Below are positions 24,324-37,241 of a DNA stretch of 64,000 nucleotides, in pieces. The notes under the pieces are model-generated. The model was not told the origin of the DNA. It ran no database searches and saw only the letters and a list, made by a program, of their open reading frames with translations. Position 1 is the stretch's first letter. The number at the start of each line of letters is the position of its first letter. The DNA is from Rotaria sp. Silwood1 (taxonomy: Eukaryota; Rotifera; Eurotatoria; Philodinida; Philodinidae), in NCBI GenBank assembly GCA_905250075.1, contig CAJNOP010000063.1, forward strand, positions 221,752 through 285,751. The letters are read 5' to 3'. A program made the position numbers and the translations under genes.

Positions 24324-26641
24324 TTTTATTATGAGATTTTTTCGTTTTTTTTCTATGTGCTTCTTCAAATAGGATAAATATTGATATTGAATAATTTAGT
24401 CTTGATGGTATTGCCAATGAGATATGAAGAATAATTCAATATGATTAAAAATAGAACTTGAGTATGTATTATGCAAAAAAAAAAAAAGATGAGAAGTTAT
24501 TGATGATGATATTGAATGTCGCAAGTGAATGAATGAAGCATTGAACGAATAGCAGAAAAAAAAATATGTATGCTATTCTCTGATGAAGTTCGGTAGACAC
24601 GTTATATGGTAGAATATACAAGAAGTAAAGAGCGAGTACGTGTGTATATTTAGTAGAACGATATCTTTCTCTCGCTCTCTCTCTCGTTTTCTCTCTGTTC
24701 CATTTTCTATCTGTGTGACGTGTTACCTCTTTTTCTCGCCTTTCGCTTCACATACAAACGCGATATTTTATTAATGGATGAATGATAACTATAATCAAGC
24801 TCATTTGTCACTAGCAAAAGCTTAAGTTAGCAAATGCTTACATATTGGGTTATTATTTAATATCCAGAAAAATTACGTATATTGATTCTTTTTGTATAAG
24901 TATAAAAAAAAATTTGAATTTGTTACTCATGAATAATATCTAATATTCAATACTATTAGTAACGAAAAAGAAAAGACAAATCATTGTAACCTTGATTGTT
25001 GTTATTTTTGGCATATTGATGTTTGTTTTTTACATTCATTGTTTATATGAGAACATTAGTAGAAATAAAAAGGAGCAGCATCATTTTATGCTTCAATCGG
25101 CTTTTTGACCCTTCTTCACATCATTATATGCAAATGCTATGAGGTAAATATTCCCGACTGAGCATAAGAATAACTCAAGATCCAATCAGGCGGAGAAGAA
25201 AATAATGTCCTACTGATGTTCTCTCCCTTTCTGTATTATTTGAGTAATCAGGCGAAGAATATATATGTATGCTCTTTCATCTTTGGTCAGTATAGGCACA
25301 ATGACAAGAAATTATATCCTATTGAAGATAAGCGAAGAAAAAAAAAATGAAGGCTATTAAATATCTCTAAATGCATTTTCTAATATCATATATTAGAAGA
25401 CAAAAAATGCAGAATATTGAACTATGTGATGTATATACAGATGTTACAGAAATCTAATAGAGTATGACCTTATCTTGTCAAAGAAACAAATACTCTCATA
25501 CATACATATATCTTCGTCGCCAACGTCGCGTCTACATATCAATGTCATTAAGATATATTGCATATATCTATTGGTATTTACTTTTTGTTGTTATAAAAAG
25601 AATATTATCACAGAAGAGAAAAAAAAAATTATGAAAAAATTTTTTTTTTTTTGTAAATAAAATTAATTTAAATTTTAGTATTAATCAAGTGATAATATGA
25701 TTAAATAAATGATAATTGTTTTGAAAAAAAAAAAAAAATTTCGATGATTTTTCATATATTATATTGCTATCAACATAGATTAAACTTTTATCTACAAGTC
25801 AATATATATTAACAACAGTTATTTGCCTAAACTAATCTGATTACAGAATTGTATTATTAAGTTTGTGACAGTTTTTCAATTAACATTCTCATCTTTCAAG
25901 ATCATCTTGTCTTAGTATTAGACTTGTATAACAATGTTCGAATAGATCGAAGATATTAATTAGTAGTTGTACATCAAGAAAGTTAGTAAGAATAAGAAAT
26001 AGTTTGAAGGAGAAACATGGTCATAATTAAAAAAATGTTTTTTAGAAGGATGATATGACATTTTTGACAGTTTGTCATCAATTCATTACTATAACTAATT
26101 AACTTTTCTGTTTTAGAAAGATTTTAATCGATTTATTCTCGACTATTATATTGTACTAACAAATCAAAATAAATAAAGTACTTTATTATGAGTCATACTC
26201 TACTGATACTATGCTATGAACTAATTTTTAACTTCTAAGGCAGAATTAAAAAGTAATTAATGAGTATTTTTCACTACTGGTTTGTATTCAAATGTAAAAA
26301 TTTGATGAATTCTTATGTAATGTAAATCAAGCAAAATCTATCAATATCCTAACAGTAGTTTAATACGTAAACTATCATTTATCTTCTGATTACTATTCTA
26401 TTGTAATATACCAATAGTTATTCTCTGATTGACAATCAACTGTAAATATTTATAAGTATCGTAGTATACCGGTGGTAGTATGAATAAACATGCAACATAG
26501 AATCATGTTATTCATAATATATTTCTCTCAATGAATTTTTTATTCAATAGAAAATAATTATTTATGACATAAATTATTTCTAAAATACATATTGAAACTT
26601 GAAAAAAAAAAGTTTCAATTGACATGCAATATTTAACTTAC
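24324..26641. other. Non-coding region between alternative first exons
   Basis: No further exon seen. A pyrimidine-rich tract (CTCTCTCTCG type, 24660-24735) lies about 350 bp upstream of the 24323 start and may belong to its promoter region. (TTC)n and (GAA)n stretches at 22650-22725 lie similarly upstream of the 22564 start. Confidence 0.4.
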
Positions 26642-26929
26642 TTGTTCGTACATTCTTAAAAGCCATATCATCTTTGTATAATAGAAGTTCAGTGTCTAAA
26701 AAATAAAACAAATTTTTGTTAGTTTTTTTTTTTTTATGATTAAAATGTTATTTAATAAAGAATGTTATCTAATTTAGATATGATAAAACAAAAATGAAAA
26801 CTTACCAGTATATAAAAATTTAGGTAATGGAAATCTAAACGATCTATGCATCATGGTATCTGATGATGATGAACATAACAAAGTAGTAAAATAAAGTGTC
26901 AATTGATCGTTGTTCGTGCTTTCACTCAT
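26642..26929 (-). CDS. Candidate alternative first and second exons of the MIEAP-like gene
   Basis: Exon 26929-26806 starts MSESTNNDQLTLYF and ends at donor GTAAGT in phase 1. Exon 26695-26642 follows after a TTTTTTAG acceptor, encodes DTELLLYKDDMAFKNVRT and ends at another GTAAGT, again in phase 1. It joins in frame to the common coiled-coil exon at 22445 (NVRT followed by PLQP). The second exon can also accept the 28601 donor, so it may be a cassette exon shared by upstream starts. No stop-terminated downstream exon of its own is visible before 22445. The exons are short, so the evidence is the phase match and the strong splice sites. Confidence 0.5.
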
Positions 26930-27561
26930 TTTATACTCAAAGAAGGATAATGAATTTTCGTATACTTAAGTAATCCTTTATTTATCGATATGAATATTGA
27001 ATTTACGATTAGTAACAATGAACATGGTACCATTGACGAATAACTAAAGAAATTTGATCTCTGTTCTCATAATCATTGTCATGATCAAGACAAAAAAAAA
27101 ATATACGATAAAACGATTCTATGTTGATGGTATTTCTCATCATCATCATCATGAATTGATTATCTTATCATAAATGACTTTTCCTCCCTCTTATTAGTAC
27201 GATAGCATGTTTAAGATGAACAAATCAATGACACGGCACTGTGCAACAAATACCATATATAGTATTTGTTTGATGTCGAAAAAAAAAATCTATAGACGAC
27301 TATTGTCAATAATCTAGAAGAAAATGAACGTACGTGTCATCATGCTACTAAAATTTCTCAGATTCTATGCTTTTTTTTTTCTGATTGCACTCTATGATGT
27401 CTATAATTTCATAAAAATAAACTTAGATATATCAACAAATAATCATGTTGTATCCGTTTGTTGATTGATTCAATCAATGAATCAATTGATTAGAAATAAA
27501 ACGAAGCAAAAAAAAAAATCTCTATCATAACACAACAAAACATGCATTCTATTGTACTTAC

Positions 27562-27679
27562 CATATCGATTTCGACATGGTCGTGGTTCTTCTAAAACAG
27601 AATAACGAATATATCTATTGTTATTATAATGACTACTGTGCACGCCGGGTTTCTTCGATCTATATGTAATTGTTGTCAT
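27562..27679 (-). CDS. Candidate alternative first exon of the MIEAP-like gene (39 codons)
   Basis: ATG at 27679 opens MTTITYRSKKPGVHSSHY and continues through VLEEPRPCRNRY to a GTAAGT donor immediately after 27562, leaving phase 1. The segment is basic (many Arg and Lys). No following exon with its own stop was found, and the next phase-compatible acceptors are 26695 and 22445. Length alone would not exclude chance. Confidence 0.4.
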
Positions 27680-28600
27680 TTGAAGAATGTATCCAAAAAA
27701 GAAATGATTAAAAATCAATAACAACAACAAAAACAAAATCGTTTTGTCTGCAAGTCGTGAGACCGATATAAATATATATATATATACAGTACGATGAGTG
27801 TGTATATGATAAAAGAAGAATGATGATGAGTGAAAAGAGCAGAAAAAGCAAATGTCTGTAGTATACAAAGGTGCATACATTATGCTACAATCTTTTTCTG
27901 TTCATTTCTGTTGTATATGCCTGTTTAATTGATCATCATGCTCCCTTTCATTGTCTATGAATGGTTAGTATATAAATATATTTATATCGTAGATATAGTT
28001 CAGAATACTGGACAATTTTTCGACCACATATGCAAATTAATAGAATATATAATTTTTGTCTTCTAATTCGTAAAAGAAAAAAAGCAGTTGAATTTTTTTT
28101 TTTATGAATTATGTATATATATATATATATATTAATTGTGTAGATATAACATAATTACTTTCTTTTGATGAAGTATATTTAGTTACAAGTTCTTTCTTCC
28201 TATTTATCGTTTAGATAATTGCTATACTACTCACTCGTTTTTCTCCTTCATTCAACCCGCTTGTCAGAAGAACCTAGAGGGAGAAAAATCATTTTCTTGT
28301 TTGATAGACTACTGCTGTTCGATAAACATGTTATGTACAATAAAAAGAACGAATGATTGTATGAGTGTGGCAATCCCCAATCGTGTATAAACAAAAGAAT
28401 CTCAATATTTCTTCTTCTTCTATTATGTACCATCATCATCATCATCATCATCCTGTATCGATTAGGAGGATAAATAGAAAAGCACAAAATTAATTGATAA
28501 CAAAAAAAAAATGACCACCTTAACATAAAAATATATGTCACCGTTATCTTTCTATCAGTTGTTGTTGTTCTTATTATAAGTATCGTAAAAATAGACTTAC

Positions 28601-29768
28601 GCGAACGTGCTCTTTCGAAATAAAATCCACTAGAATCTTTAGCAGCTGTATTGTTAATTATAATGTCATCAATACATTCGTCAATCAACGTACTGTCAGT
28701 AACTCGTCTCCACAATTGAATAATACCTATAAATAGTTAAAATTAAATATACTAGAGTTAAATTTTTATATTAATAATATACATACGTTCATAAGCGAAT
28801 GCAAATCGTTTAAATAATGGCAAAAGTAGTTCACCAGGAGGAATTTGTTTTTCATGTGATTTTATATGTGAATAAGCAAGTAATATTTGTTTATCAATGA
28901 AAACTTTATATTCAAGATTATCCATAACTGCATGAAGTTTTGCACGAGATAAATATGGTTCGATTAAATTTAATATAGCTTTATGTTGAAATAGACGATT
29001 TTGAATATCATCACATGAACTTGGTGTATGTGTTGTTGATATAGTTGAATATTTTCTTGTTGTTATTGGTGTTGAATATGTCGATGGTAAAGTTCGAGAT
29101 GTTGTTGATTTTGTTTCAAGATTATGTAATGCTTGTTGACAACAAACAATTGTTGATTCTAATTCTTGACGTATGGTACCTTCAAGATTTTTTTGTACTA
29201 ATGATGATGTTGATGAAGATTTTTTTAATGAATATGTATTTATTGTATTTGAATGATCTTGTTCAAAATAAAGAATACATTCATCAATTGTATCTTTTTG
29301 ATGTAAAAGACGTTTAAATAAAATTGGTTGTATATAAGATATAATTCGAAGTATACTAGATAAATTTGTTAATAAACGTTCATCATCCATACCAATATCT
29401 TTTGTTTTTGATATTAAAGATGTTGCTGATGTTGATGATGTTGTTGATTTTTCTATAAATGTTGATGCAAATAAACTAATCATTTTTGAAATAATTTTTT
29501 CAGGTTTAAGTATACGTATAGGAAACATATCTGGATCATAAATAAATATTTTTGAATAGATTACTTCAAAAATTTCAATTGAAAATGGTAGCTGAGCGAG
29601 TAATATATCAATTGATAAATGATTGGATAAAATTTTACGGAATGTATTTGAACTAAGACGATTAATATAAATAGCACAATCATCATAATTATGTGTTTGA
29701 AGAAAATGTGAAATACGTGCAGATGCTATATCAACAGGAACATTACGAATACTACTCATCATTTTCAA
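28601..29768 (-). CDS. Unrecognised conserved-looking N-terminal region, two exons, possibly the long N-terminus of the MIEAP-like gene
   Basis: Exon 29768-28787 (ATG at 29768; also 29762 and 29759, the last giving MSSIRNVPVD) encodes about 327 residues with globular character. Examples are ARISHFLQTHNYDDCAIY near the start, ILKPEKIISKMISLFAS in the middle and LLPLFKRFAFAYER at the end, with Ser/Thr-rich linkers between. After a 60-bp intron, exon 28726-28601 adds IIQLWRRVTDSTLIDECID and SSGFYFERARS and ends at a GTAAGT donor in phase 1. No in-frame stop or further local exon follows. The protein must therefore continue, and the compatible acceptors are 26695 and the MIEAP common exon at 22445. 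Joined directly to the latter it would be about 707 residues. I do not recognise the N-terminal domain. It may instead be a separate gene whose last exon I failed to see. Confidence 0.6.
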
Positions 29769-30940
29769 ATCTTATGATAAATTCAAATAGTAATAAACAT
29801 ATATTACTTTTATTGTTATTCCATTGTTGTTGTGATATGTGACAATGCGTTGAGAAGTTAGTTAGATTGATGAGAAAACAACATTCGTCTCGTTCGCAAT
29901 ACTCTATTATGTTATGCTTTTGCTATCACCTTCAGATAGCATTGGCTTGTTCTTCTTTTTTTCTCTTTTTCTTTCTTTTTTTGCTGCTTCTCTTCTTTCT
30001 TATATAATTGTCGACGTCAATGGTATTGATCTATTATCTATCTATTGCCACATGCATACAAAAAGATTCCCTTGACGATGAGGATAATGTTTACGACTAT
30101 ACATATACAGACCATCCTCTTTTCTCTTGTATGGCATTGACTTATCGATGACGACATTAGTCCCTTTCTAAACAGACCTAGATGTACAGTCGCTCTTTAT
30201 GTAAACACGACACATGAATCAAATCAGAGATGGTGTTATGCCTCAAGACAAAGAAGAGATAAAAAAAGAATAATTATTTGTGATTAGACAAAATCGATGT
30301 GAGAACATTTAAAAAAGAAAAAAAGAAACATGAAATATTTCATTGTATTATCATTCACCTTTATGATATGATTATCTGATTTAAAAAAAAAATTAATGTC
30401 AAAAAGTAAAAGAAATATTTTAATTTGTTGAAAGAATTCGTTCTTATATTTAGATTTCAAACAAACTTCAGAGCTAGAAGGTTTTCTAGCAGTATGAAAA
30501 TATAGCTACAATCTATTACTATAACATTGATGATATCAATATCATTAAAAACAACTTCATGGATAATCTATCAACTTATCTTTATAAACTCAGATAAAAG
30601 AAGTGTTAACATTTAATTTTTCTATCTATAAAAAAAAGCCATCAATTCATAAAGAACAAAATAAAATGAATCGATTTTATCATATCATTATTTTCATGCC
30701 TGTGGAAATCATATTTCTTGTTCAAAAAAAAAAAAACATCAAGCAACAAAAGAGTTATCAATATAACAAGACTCCGAAAAAATTTTTATTAGAACACATA
30801 CTACATAAATGAATAACTACTTTGACAGTAACATGAAAGAGATATTAGTAAATAAACTAGTCAAGAGTCTATTTAGTATTGTATAAACATACAATCGTCT
30901 ACGAACTTATTTCTGCCATTCAATTATTCATGCTACAGAT
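29769..30940. other. Intergenic region upstream of the 29768 start
   Basis: The first 250 bp contain a pyrimidine-rich stretch (TTTCTCTTTTTCTTTC at about 29960-30000) often seen near promoters. No gene or RNA recognised in the remainder. Confidence 0.4.
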
Positions 30941-31133
30941 CAGAGATGGACAAAGTCGCACCGCGCCGTTGCTCACGCCTACGCTGCACTAGTCTGAGCT
31001 TCGATGAGCGCATGCTTAGAGCATCCCGATATTCGGTGGAGTTTGAGAAATTGATTGGTAGAGCAAAGAGAAAGAGAGATATACGTAGCGCCCAGGCGCG
31101 AGCAGTGGCGCGGTGCGATTTTGTCCAACTCTG
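30941..31133. mobile_element. hAT-type MITE (193 bp) with perfect 8-bp target duplication
   Basis: The left terminus is CAGAGATGGACAAAGTCGCA and the right terminus read inward is CAGAGTTGGACAAAATCGCA, with the match continuing through CCGCGCC. The flanks are CTACAGAT at 30933-30940 and CTACAGAT at 31134-31141, an exact 8-bp duplication. CAGNG-TGGNCA-type ends plus 8-bp duplications define hAT elements. The interior is GC-rich and non-coding; the apparent 65-codon ORF over it is spurious. Confidence 0.9.
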
Positions 31134-31141
31134 CTACAGAT

Positions 31142-31852
31142 AAAATGCTAATTTTAAGAGAAATTTTTTTTTTATATGCAAACTATTTCATGATTGATAA
31201 TCTATTACGATACACAACATTAACTAAATATTTAATGGTTAATAATATTCGTACAAGTATATCTAATTCAATTTGTGATTATTTTATAAATTATATATAC
31301 ATCCATGTAATTTATCATTCTTAGATAGACATAATATCAAAATTTTATATAACTTTGTTTCTCTTAATCAAGATTAAAAATTCTATTAGATTCAAACAAG
31401 CATCAAATAATATTAATTATCCATCAATAGACAATATTCAATCAAAATAACGATGCTAATTAATAATCAAACATATTATTATTTATTTCAGTATACTATA
31501 TAAAATATAAATATCACAAAATTAAAATAATCACATCTATTTTAATATATAGAATTTCAATTAGATATGTAGTCTTTTTTTTTTTTGTTCGACGAAGCCA
31601 ATATTATTCATAAAAATATCACGATTGATAAATTCGTTTCTATATTAATGATAAACAAATGAATATAATCAACTAAGGTTTCTTTTTCATGAATTGAATT
31701 TTCTCCAAAAAAATTAATTCATTAGAATATTCAAAACGTCAAATGAAAAAAAAAAAATTTTTTTTTTTTTCTAAAATTCTGTTATTTTTATTTAAATTTG
31801 TGCGTGCATATTACATTGATTGAGTTCATTAAAGCGACAGAGAACAAATACA

Positions 31853-31886
<34 letters not shown>

Positions 31887-33672
31887 AAAAGAGCAAGAGA
31901 GAGAGAGAGAGAGAGAAATAATGACTGAAAAAAGCTAAATAGAATCCAATATATAGATTGGTTTTTTTTTAAATAGCTTTTCTCTATTTCTATGTTTCTT
32001 TTTTCTATTTTGGAAAGACGAGCAAGATGAAAAAAAACAAACAAACAAATAAAGGAGATAAAGTTCACTGGCGTATAGCAGCGAAAATGCACTGAATTTG
32101 GAAGGATTATTTTGAATGAGGCGACAGCAACAAACAAAAAAAAAATATATATACACATAGCCGCACACACAAAAAATCGCACGAATGTGCATCTTAATAG
32201 TTGTATATAACTGTAATATGAAATGACTGACGAAGCAAAAAAAAAATGCGCACAAATGTGCAATAAGGTAAAGATGGAGAAAAGCGTAAAACTCGATATC
32301 TCACGCATGTTCAAACAAGCACCCAACGCACAAAAAGAAAACGAGACAAACACACACCGGACCAAAGAGAGAGAGAGAGAGTAAACAAGATAAGTAGACC
32401 AAAACAAAATCCAACTATTTAGCTCTTCATTATATTTCGTTTGCTATTTATTTATCGACGTATGATTGATTGATATATATATATTTTTTTTTTTTTCTAT
32501 TTTTCTAATTTATATATGTTTATGTCGAAAGAACAAGAAATATCTGAGTTATTATTTTAGACAGAAAAAAAAAACGACAAAGAAAGAAAATGAGCATTCA
32601 AAACAAAGAGAAAGAGAGAAAAAGAAAGAAGTGTTTGCATTAGTCTTCTTTTGTTTCGTTTCTAACGAGACGAAAGGCTTTCTATGTACTTTTCGCATTT
32701 TTTTTGGCTTCTAATGGAAAACGACTAAGGGACAAAGAAAAAGAAAAAAAAACGTCTATTCACTGTTTTGACTGAACAAGCTTCAATCCCTGATGATAAT
32801 GATGATGGTATTGATATATGGGACAAATAGATAAACGCATGTTACTGGAAGCGAGATAAACAAACACCGGACATGGTCAGCATGGGAAATAAAAGAGAAA
32901 AAAAAGAGCAAAAAAAAAAACACAAGAGGACTAGCACACAACGATAAGATAGAATACAGTGTGTATATTTGTTCGCAGCATCACTGTAAACAATATATGT
33001 ATAAGTTTTTTTTTTGTTTTTTATCGTAAGACGCACATACGCACAATTATATTTTTTTTATTTCGTCGTCATTATTTTTGTCATGAGATCCATTGATCTA
33101 GTCGTTGTATTTCACTGTTGTGAAAAAGAAGAAGAAGAAGAAGAAGAGAAAACAAACATTTTTTTTTGTTTTGTTTTGTGCATTCAATAAAAGCCAAATG
33201 AAGAAAATTATTGCGCAATGAACAGAAAATGAAAAATCAAGAACCGACATCAGACATTTGTGCAGAAGAAATTAGTAAAGAGGGTTTTACATATATATCT
33301 AAAGTCAACATTATCATTTCGATAGACAATGGAAGGAACTCGAGAGACCCAACGCGTCATTCGAAGGACGGACAACACATCCTATCATCAGCAAAAATGT
33401 GGATAATAATAATAATACAGTAATAGTAGCAGCAGCACATGAAATAAGAAAGAAAATTTTGCTGTTCAATTTAGAAAAGAAAAAGAAAATTAAATTTTTT
33501 TTTTTGTAGGTTTTTATGTTTTTGGTATGGAAGAAGATTTCTCACACACTCTATTATTGCAAAAGATACACACGCACACGGCTAACTACTATTAGAACGA
33601 AGAATTGTAGTAGAATAAATCACAGGAAAAAGAGAGAGAGAGAGATAAAGAAAAACAAAAAAAAGTGCGCAA

Positions 33673-33709
<37 letters not shown>

Positions 33710-33854
33710 TCAAAAATCGAACAAACGAAAGAAAGAACAAAAAAGAAGAATGGGCAGGTTAGGAAAAGTATGAGATACGTTTGACTGACTTTGTATATAT
33801 TTTCTTTTGTTGTGTTGTCTATATAATATTTCTTATATATATATATATATTATT
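31142..33854. other. Intergenic region with extreme homopolymer and purine tracts
   Basis: Contains about 32 A at 31854-31885 followed by (GA)n at about 31890-31917, a further GA tract at 32366-32380, (GAA)n at about 33126-33149, a GA tract at 33630-33646 and about 34 T at 33675-33708. Long Phe/Ser/Leu-rich or Lys-rich ORFs here are translations of these tracts. No genuine gene recognised. Confidence 0.6.
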
Positions 33855-34753
33855 TTATTGCCACGGGATTGGTTGTTGGGAATTATTTCCCCACATATTA
33901 TTATCAAAAGATATTTTTGATTGAAATGGATTATATTCCATATCTTGATCATGATTACCACCATTACTAGCAATTGACATTGATGAAAAAGCTTGAAAAA
34001 AATTTGATTTATCTGGAATGTTAATATTTGAATTCATCATATGATTATTATTAGTTGTTGTTGTTGGTGGTCGAACAATAGTTGAACCTGATGATGATGA
34101 TGATGATGATGATGGTGGTGGTGATGTAAAACCATTATTAAACATTGAATTATTTCTATATGAATTATTATTTGTTAATATTTGTTGTTGTTGTTGTTGT
34201 GTACGTTGACCAACTATTTTACGTGGTGGTACACCAGTAAATTGCATTGGTGAAGGTACTTGTTGTTGTTGTTGTTGTGAATAAGTTTTTGTTGGTATAG
34301 TTGATTGCATAAATTGTTGTTGTTGTTGTTGTTGTGGAAATTTTTGTGTAGGTAATGATGATCGATTAAATGTACCATTATTATTTATTTGTTGAACATT
34401 AGGTATATAGTCAGATGTTATCATTTCAGATATACGTTCGAGATTCCACCAAAAATCTTTACTCAAACGTGTTATCCATGCACTATCATCACGTAATAAA
34501 TATCGTTCTAGAAAAAAAAAACAATTATAAAAAATAAATTTATTTTTTATTTACCAGCATTCTCAAATACACTCCAATCAACATCTGGATCAGTATTAAT
34601 AGGTGATGATGTCGATTGATTCGTTGTAAATGGATCAGATGAAGAATAATTACCAAAATCACCGAAACCTATATAAAAATTTTTAGTAATTATTTTCTAT
34701 TTTATTTGATTTATCATCTTACCAGAACAAGGTTGATCCATGGTCATCATCAT
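33855..34753 (-). CDS. Unrecognised Q/N-rich protein with DPF and NPF motifs, three exons
   Basis: Exons 34753-34723, 34668-34555 and 34507-33855 join in phases 1 and 1 to give 265 residues. The N-terminal 35 residues contain FGDFG and SDPF (DPF at 22-24). A compact conserved-looking segment follows: DWSVFENAERYLL, then DSAWITRLSKDFWWNLERI, with several Trp residues. The remainder is low complexity, with four Gln runs, Asn-rich stretches and a Ser run, and carries NPF at residues 241-243. DPF and NPF are the peptide signals recognised by AP-2 appendages and EH domains, so an endocytic or trafficking adaptor is a reasonable guess. I cannot name the family. The Trp-rich block is the best handle for a search. 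Confidence 0.7.
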
Positions 34754-37241
34754 AATTTTTTATGTTTGATATATTGTTGTATGTGTGTGCTTTTGATTTC
34801 GTTTAGAAGAAAAAATAAACAAAACGGATATACTCGTTTATCACACGAGTAAAATCGTTGATCACAGAGTAAAGACCACTGTTTGTATTAAAGATTTTTT
34901 GTTTTGTTTTGAACAAATGCCAATGACAGATGTGAAAGACGATAGGTGTATGTATGTATGTATGATCTCTCCCTATTGAGTTTTTTTTTTTTTTTTTTTT
35001 TTGTTTCTTCTTCTCTTATCTTGTGTGTGTATTTGTCAAATGTCGAAATCAAAAAAAAATGGGAGAGAAAGAAAGAGAGAGAGAGAGATCAATCGACAAG
35101 CATGGACAAGAAAAAAAAACGAAATATTAAGCAAATATGAATAGAGAGATGATGATCTAGAAAAGAAGAATAAAAAAAGAAGTCATATGGATGATGATGG
35201 CATCGCCCTTTCTATGAACTATGTTAGAATTGTCAAAAATCGACGACTCAGTTTCTTTTTTTTTTCTCTTCCTCTTTTACTTGTTCAATGCGTTTGCCTG
35301 AACACATGTATCGTCCGTTTTGCGCTCTTCTGTAATATGACTACTATGCCCGTTTGTGTCAAGTAAACGACAGAGAATGCGAACGACATAGGAAGGAAAG
35401 AAGAAAAACAACATGAAGAAAGCCAATACAACAGAATAGGGTTCAACTCACCGGACAGATACTTGAACTGATGAAACAAGTGTGCGTGTATGTATGTATA
35501 TGCATTCTTTTGCATATAGCCATTCTCTTTCTATTTCATGCTTGCATACAAGCAATGTTTGTCTTTTTTCCTTCTATTCTTGACGCCAAGAGAACAATGC
35601 ATATGTAAACATGCACGTACATCAGACGAGTGAAAAAAGAAAAAAAAAGTAGAATTCGTCGTATGAATGTCAACATAACAAAAGACAGCTAAATTTAATA
35701 AGTGAAATAACAGCAACCAACCATCTGACGATGTTGCTGTTATATATACTAAGACGAACGAATAAGGGATGAAAAAAAAATGTGCATTGTCGCTGTTTCT
35801 TTCTTGTAGGTTGAATAAAGAAAAAAAAAAAAAAAAAAAAAAAAAAAGAAAGAAAGAAAGAAAGAGGGTATGAGAAAGGGATGCACATATACACAACATC
35901 CCCGTCTGGCTTGTCTAATCGTAAGCAAGCAAAAGAACGTTAGTGAGAAACGAGACGAGAGGGAGAGAGAAAGAAATAAATACCCATCCACAATCGAGTC
36001 GACGATGAAGCAGCTCCATTACTCTATTTGTTTATTGTCTCATATTATCGAATATAAGAAAGAGAGAAGAATATATTTTTTGTTATTATTTGCTTCTATA
36101 TATAGATGAAACTGCTTCTTTTTTTTTTTTTTTATCTACCAGCTTTCTTATAGTCAAACAAAAAAACAAACTAAGACCCACATATATATCTAGTTTTAAA
36201 TATATCAGACATTTTGTTTTGATTAAATTAAATTTGAGACTAAATAATAGTTCATTGATGTATCACTACTTGAAAATAGAATGTTACATGAAAAAAAAAA
36301 AAGAATTCTCAAGTGCTGGATATTGTCTTAGACAGTCAAAACAAGGCAAAGAAAACGATAAAGATAAGGAAAAAGCTGAGAGTTGGTTGGAAGAAAAGAA
36401 AGGAAAAAAAAAAGGAAGAAATCAACCTAAACAGAGGAAGAAGGGTATGTATGAAAGAGAGAAGAAGATGGACGTGTTTAATGAAGAAAAAAAAAATGAC
36501 TACCATATATCAAGATTAATTGCCTCTTTAAAAATTAATTAATATTATCATGCACAAGTTTTCTAATATATTTTATCTAGATAATAAATAATATTTATAG
36601 ACAATTGAAAATAATTGTATCTAGTTGTTTTTTTAATAGATGGCGCTCTCGAACAGAATGTAGAAGTCATAAAATAGATTTTTATATTTAAAATGAAACA
36701 AAAACAGAGAATCTAAAAATTGTTTAATAATTTTTTTTTTTGAAATAAATAAATCATAATCTATAGATTATATTAATTAATAATGGAAGATTTCAATTGC
36801 TAAAAAGGATAGATATAAATGTTTATAACTTTTTACCATAGAAAACTGAATTATTACAATTAAAAAGAAAAAGAAAATTCTTTAAAAGTTATAATCAGAA
36901 ATGTTAAATAGATTGTATATGTGAAGATTTGTATGCGTAATTACAAATACAAGTTATTCTTGTCTTAAATTTGAAATAATTAACACTCAAGAAACTTTGC
37001 TAAAGATGATTTAACAATGATGTATCTTTTCAATATTATTCGTATTTATCACATAATAAAATTAATTATTTTCGACGTGTATAGAAAAATCAAACATATT
37101 TATTTAAAACGTCTCATCATATTATCTTTTTTTTCTTTATTTCGTCAAATCGGAGAAAAAAAAACCAGTTTTAACAATATGATAATAAAAACATTTTTGC
37201 TATTAAAACAACAACAAAACTTGGTTTTTGTTTTTATTATA
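34754..37241. other. Intergenic, low-complexity rich
   Basis: Holds poly-T at 34981-35002, a GA tract near 35074, poly-A followed by (GAAA)n at 35821-35865 and other purine tracts. The ORFs over 35531-35991 and 36090-36542 are Phe/Ser-rich or Lys-rich artefacts of these. No gene recognised. Confidence 0.5.

Noticed and set aside
31829-32407. 192-codon Phe/Ser/Leu-rich ORF
   Set aside because: Produced by poly-A/poly-T and GA tracts; no codon structure or domain.
35531-36542. Several ORFs of 74-150 codons
   Set aside because: Low-complexity translations (Phe/Ser or Lys/Glu) of homopolymer and purine tracts.
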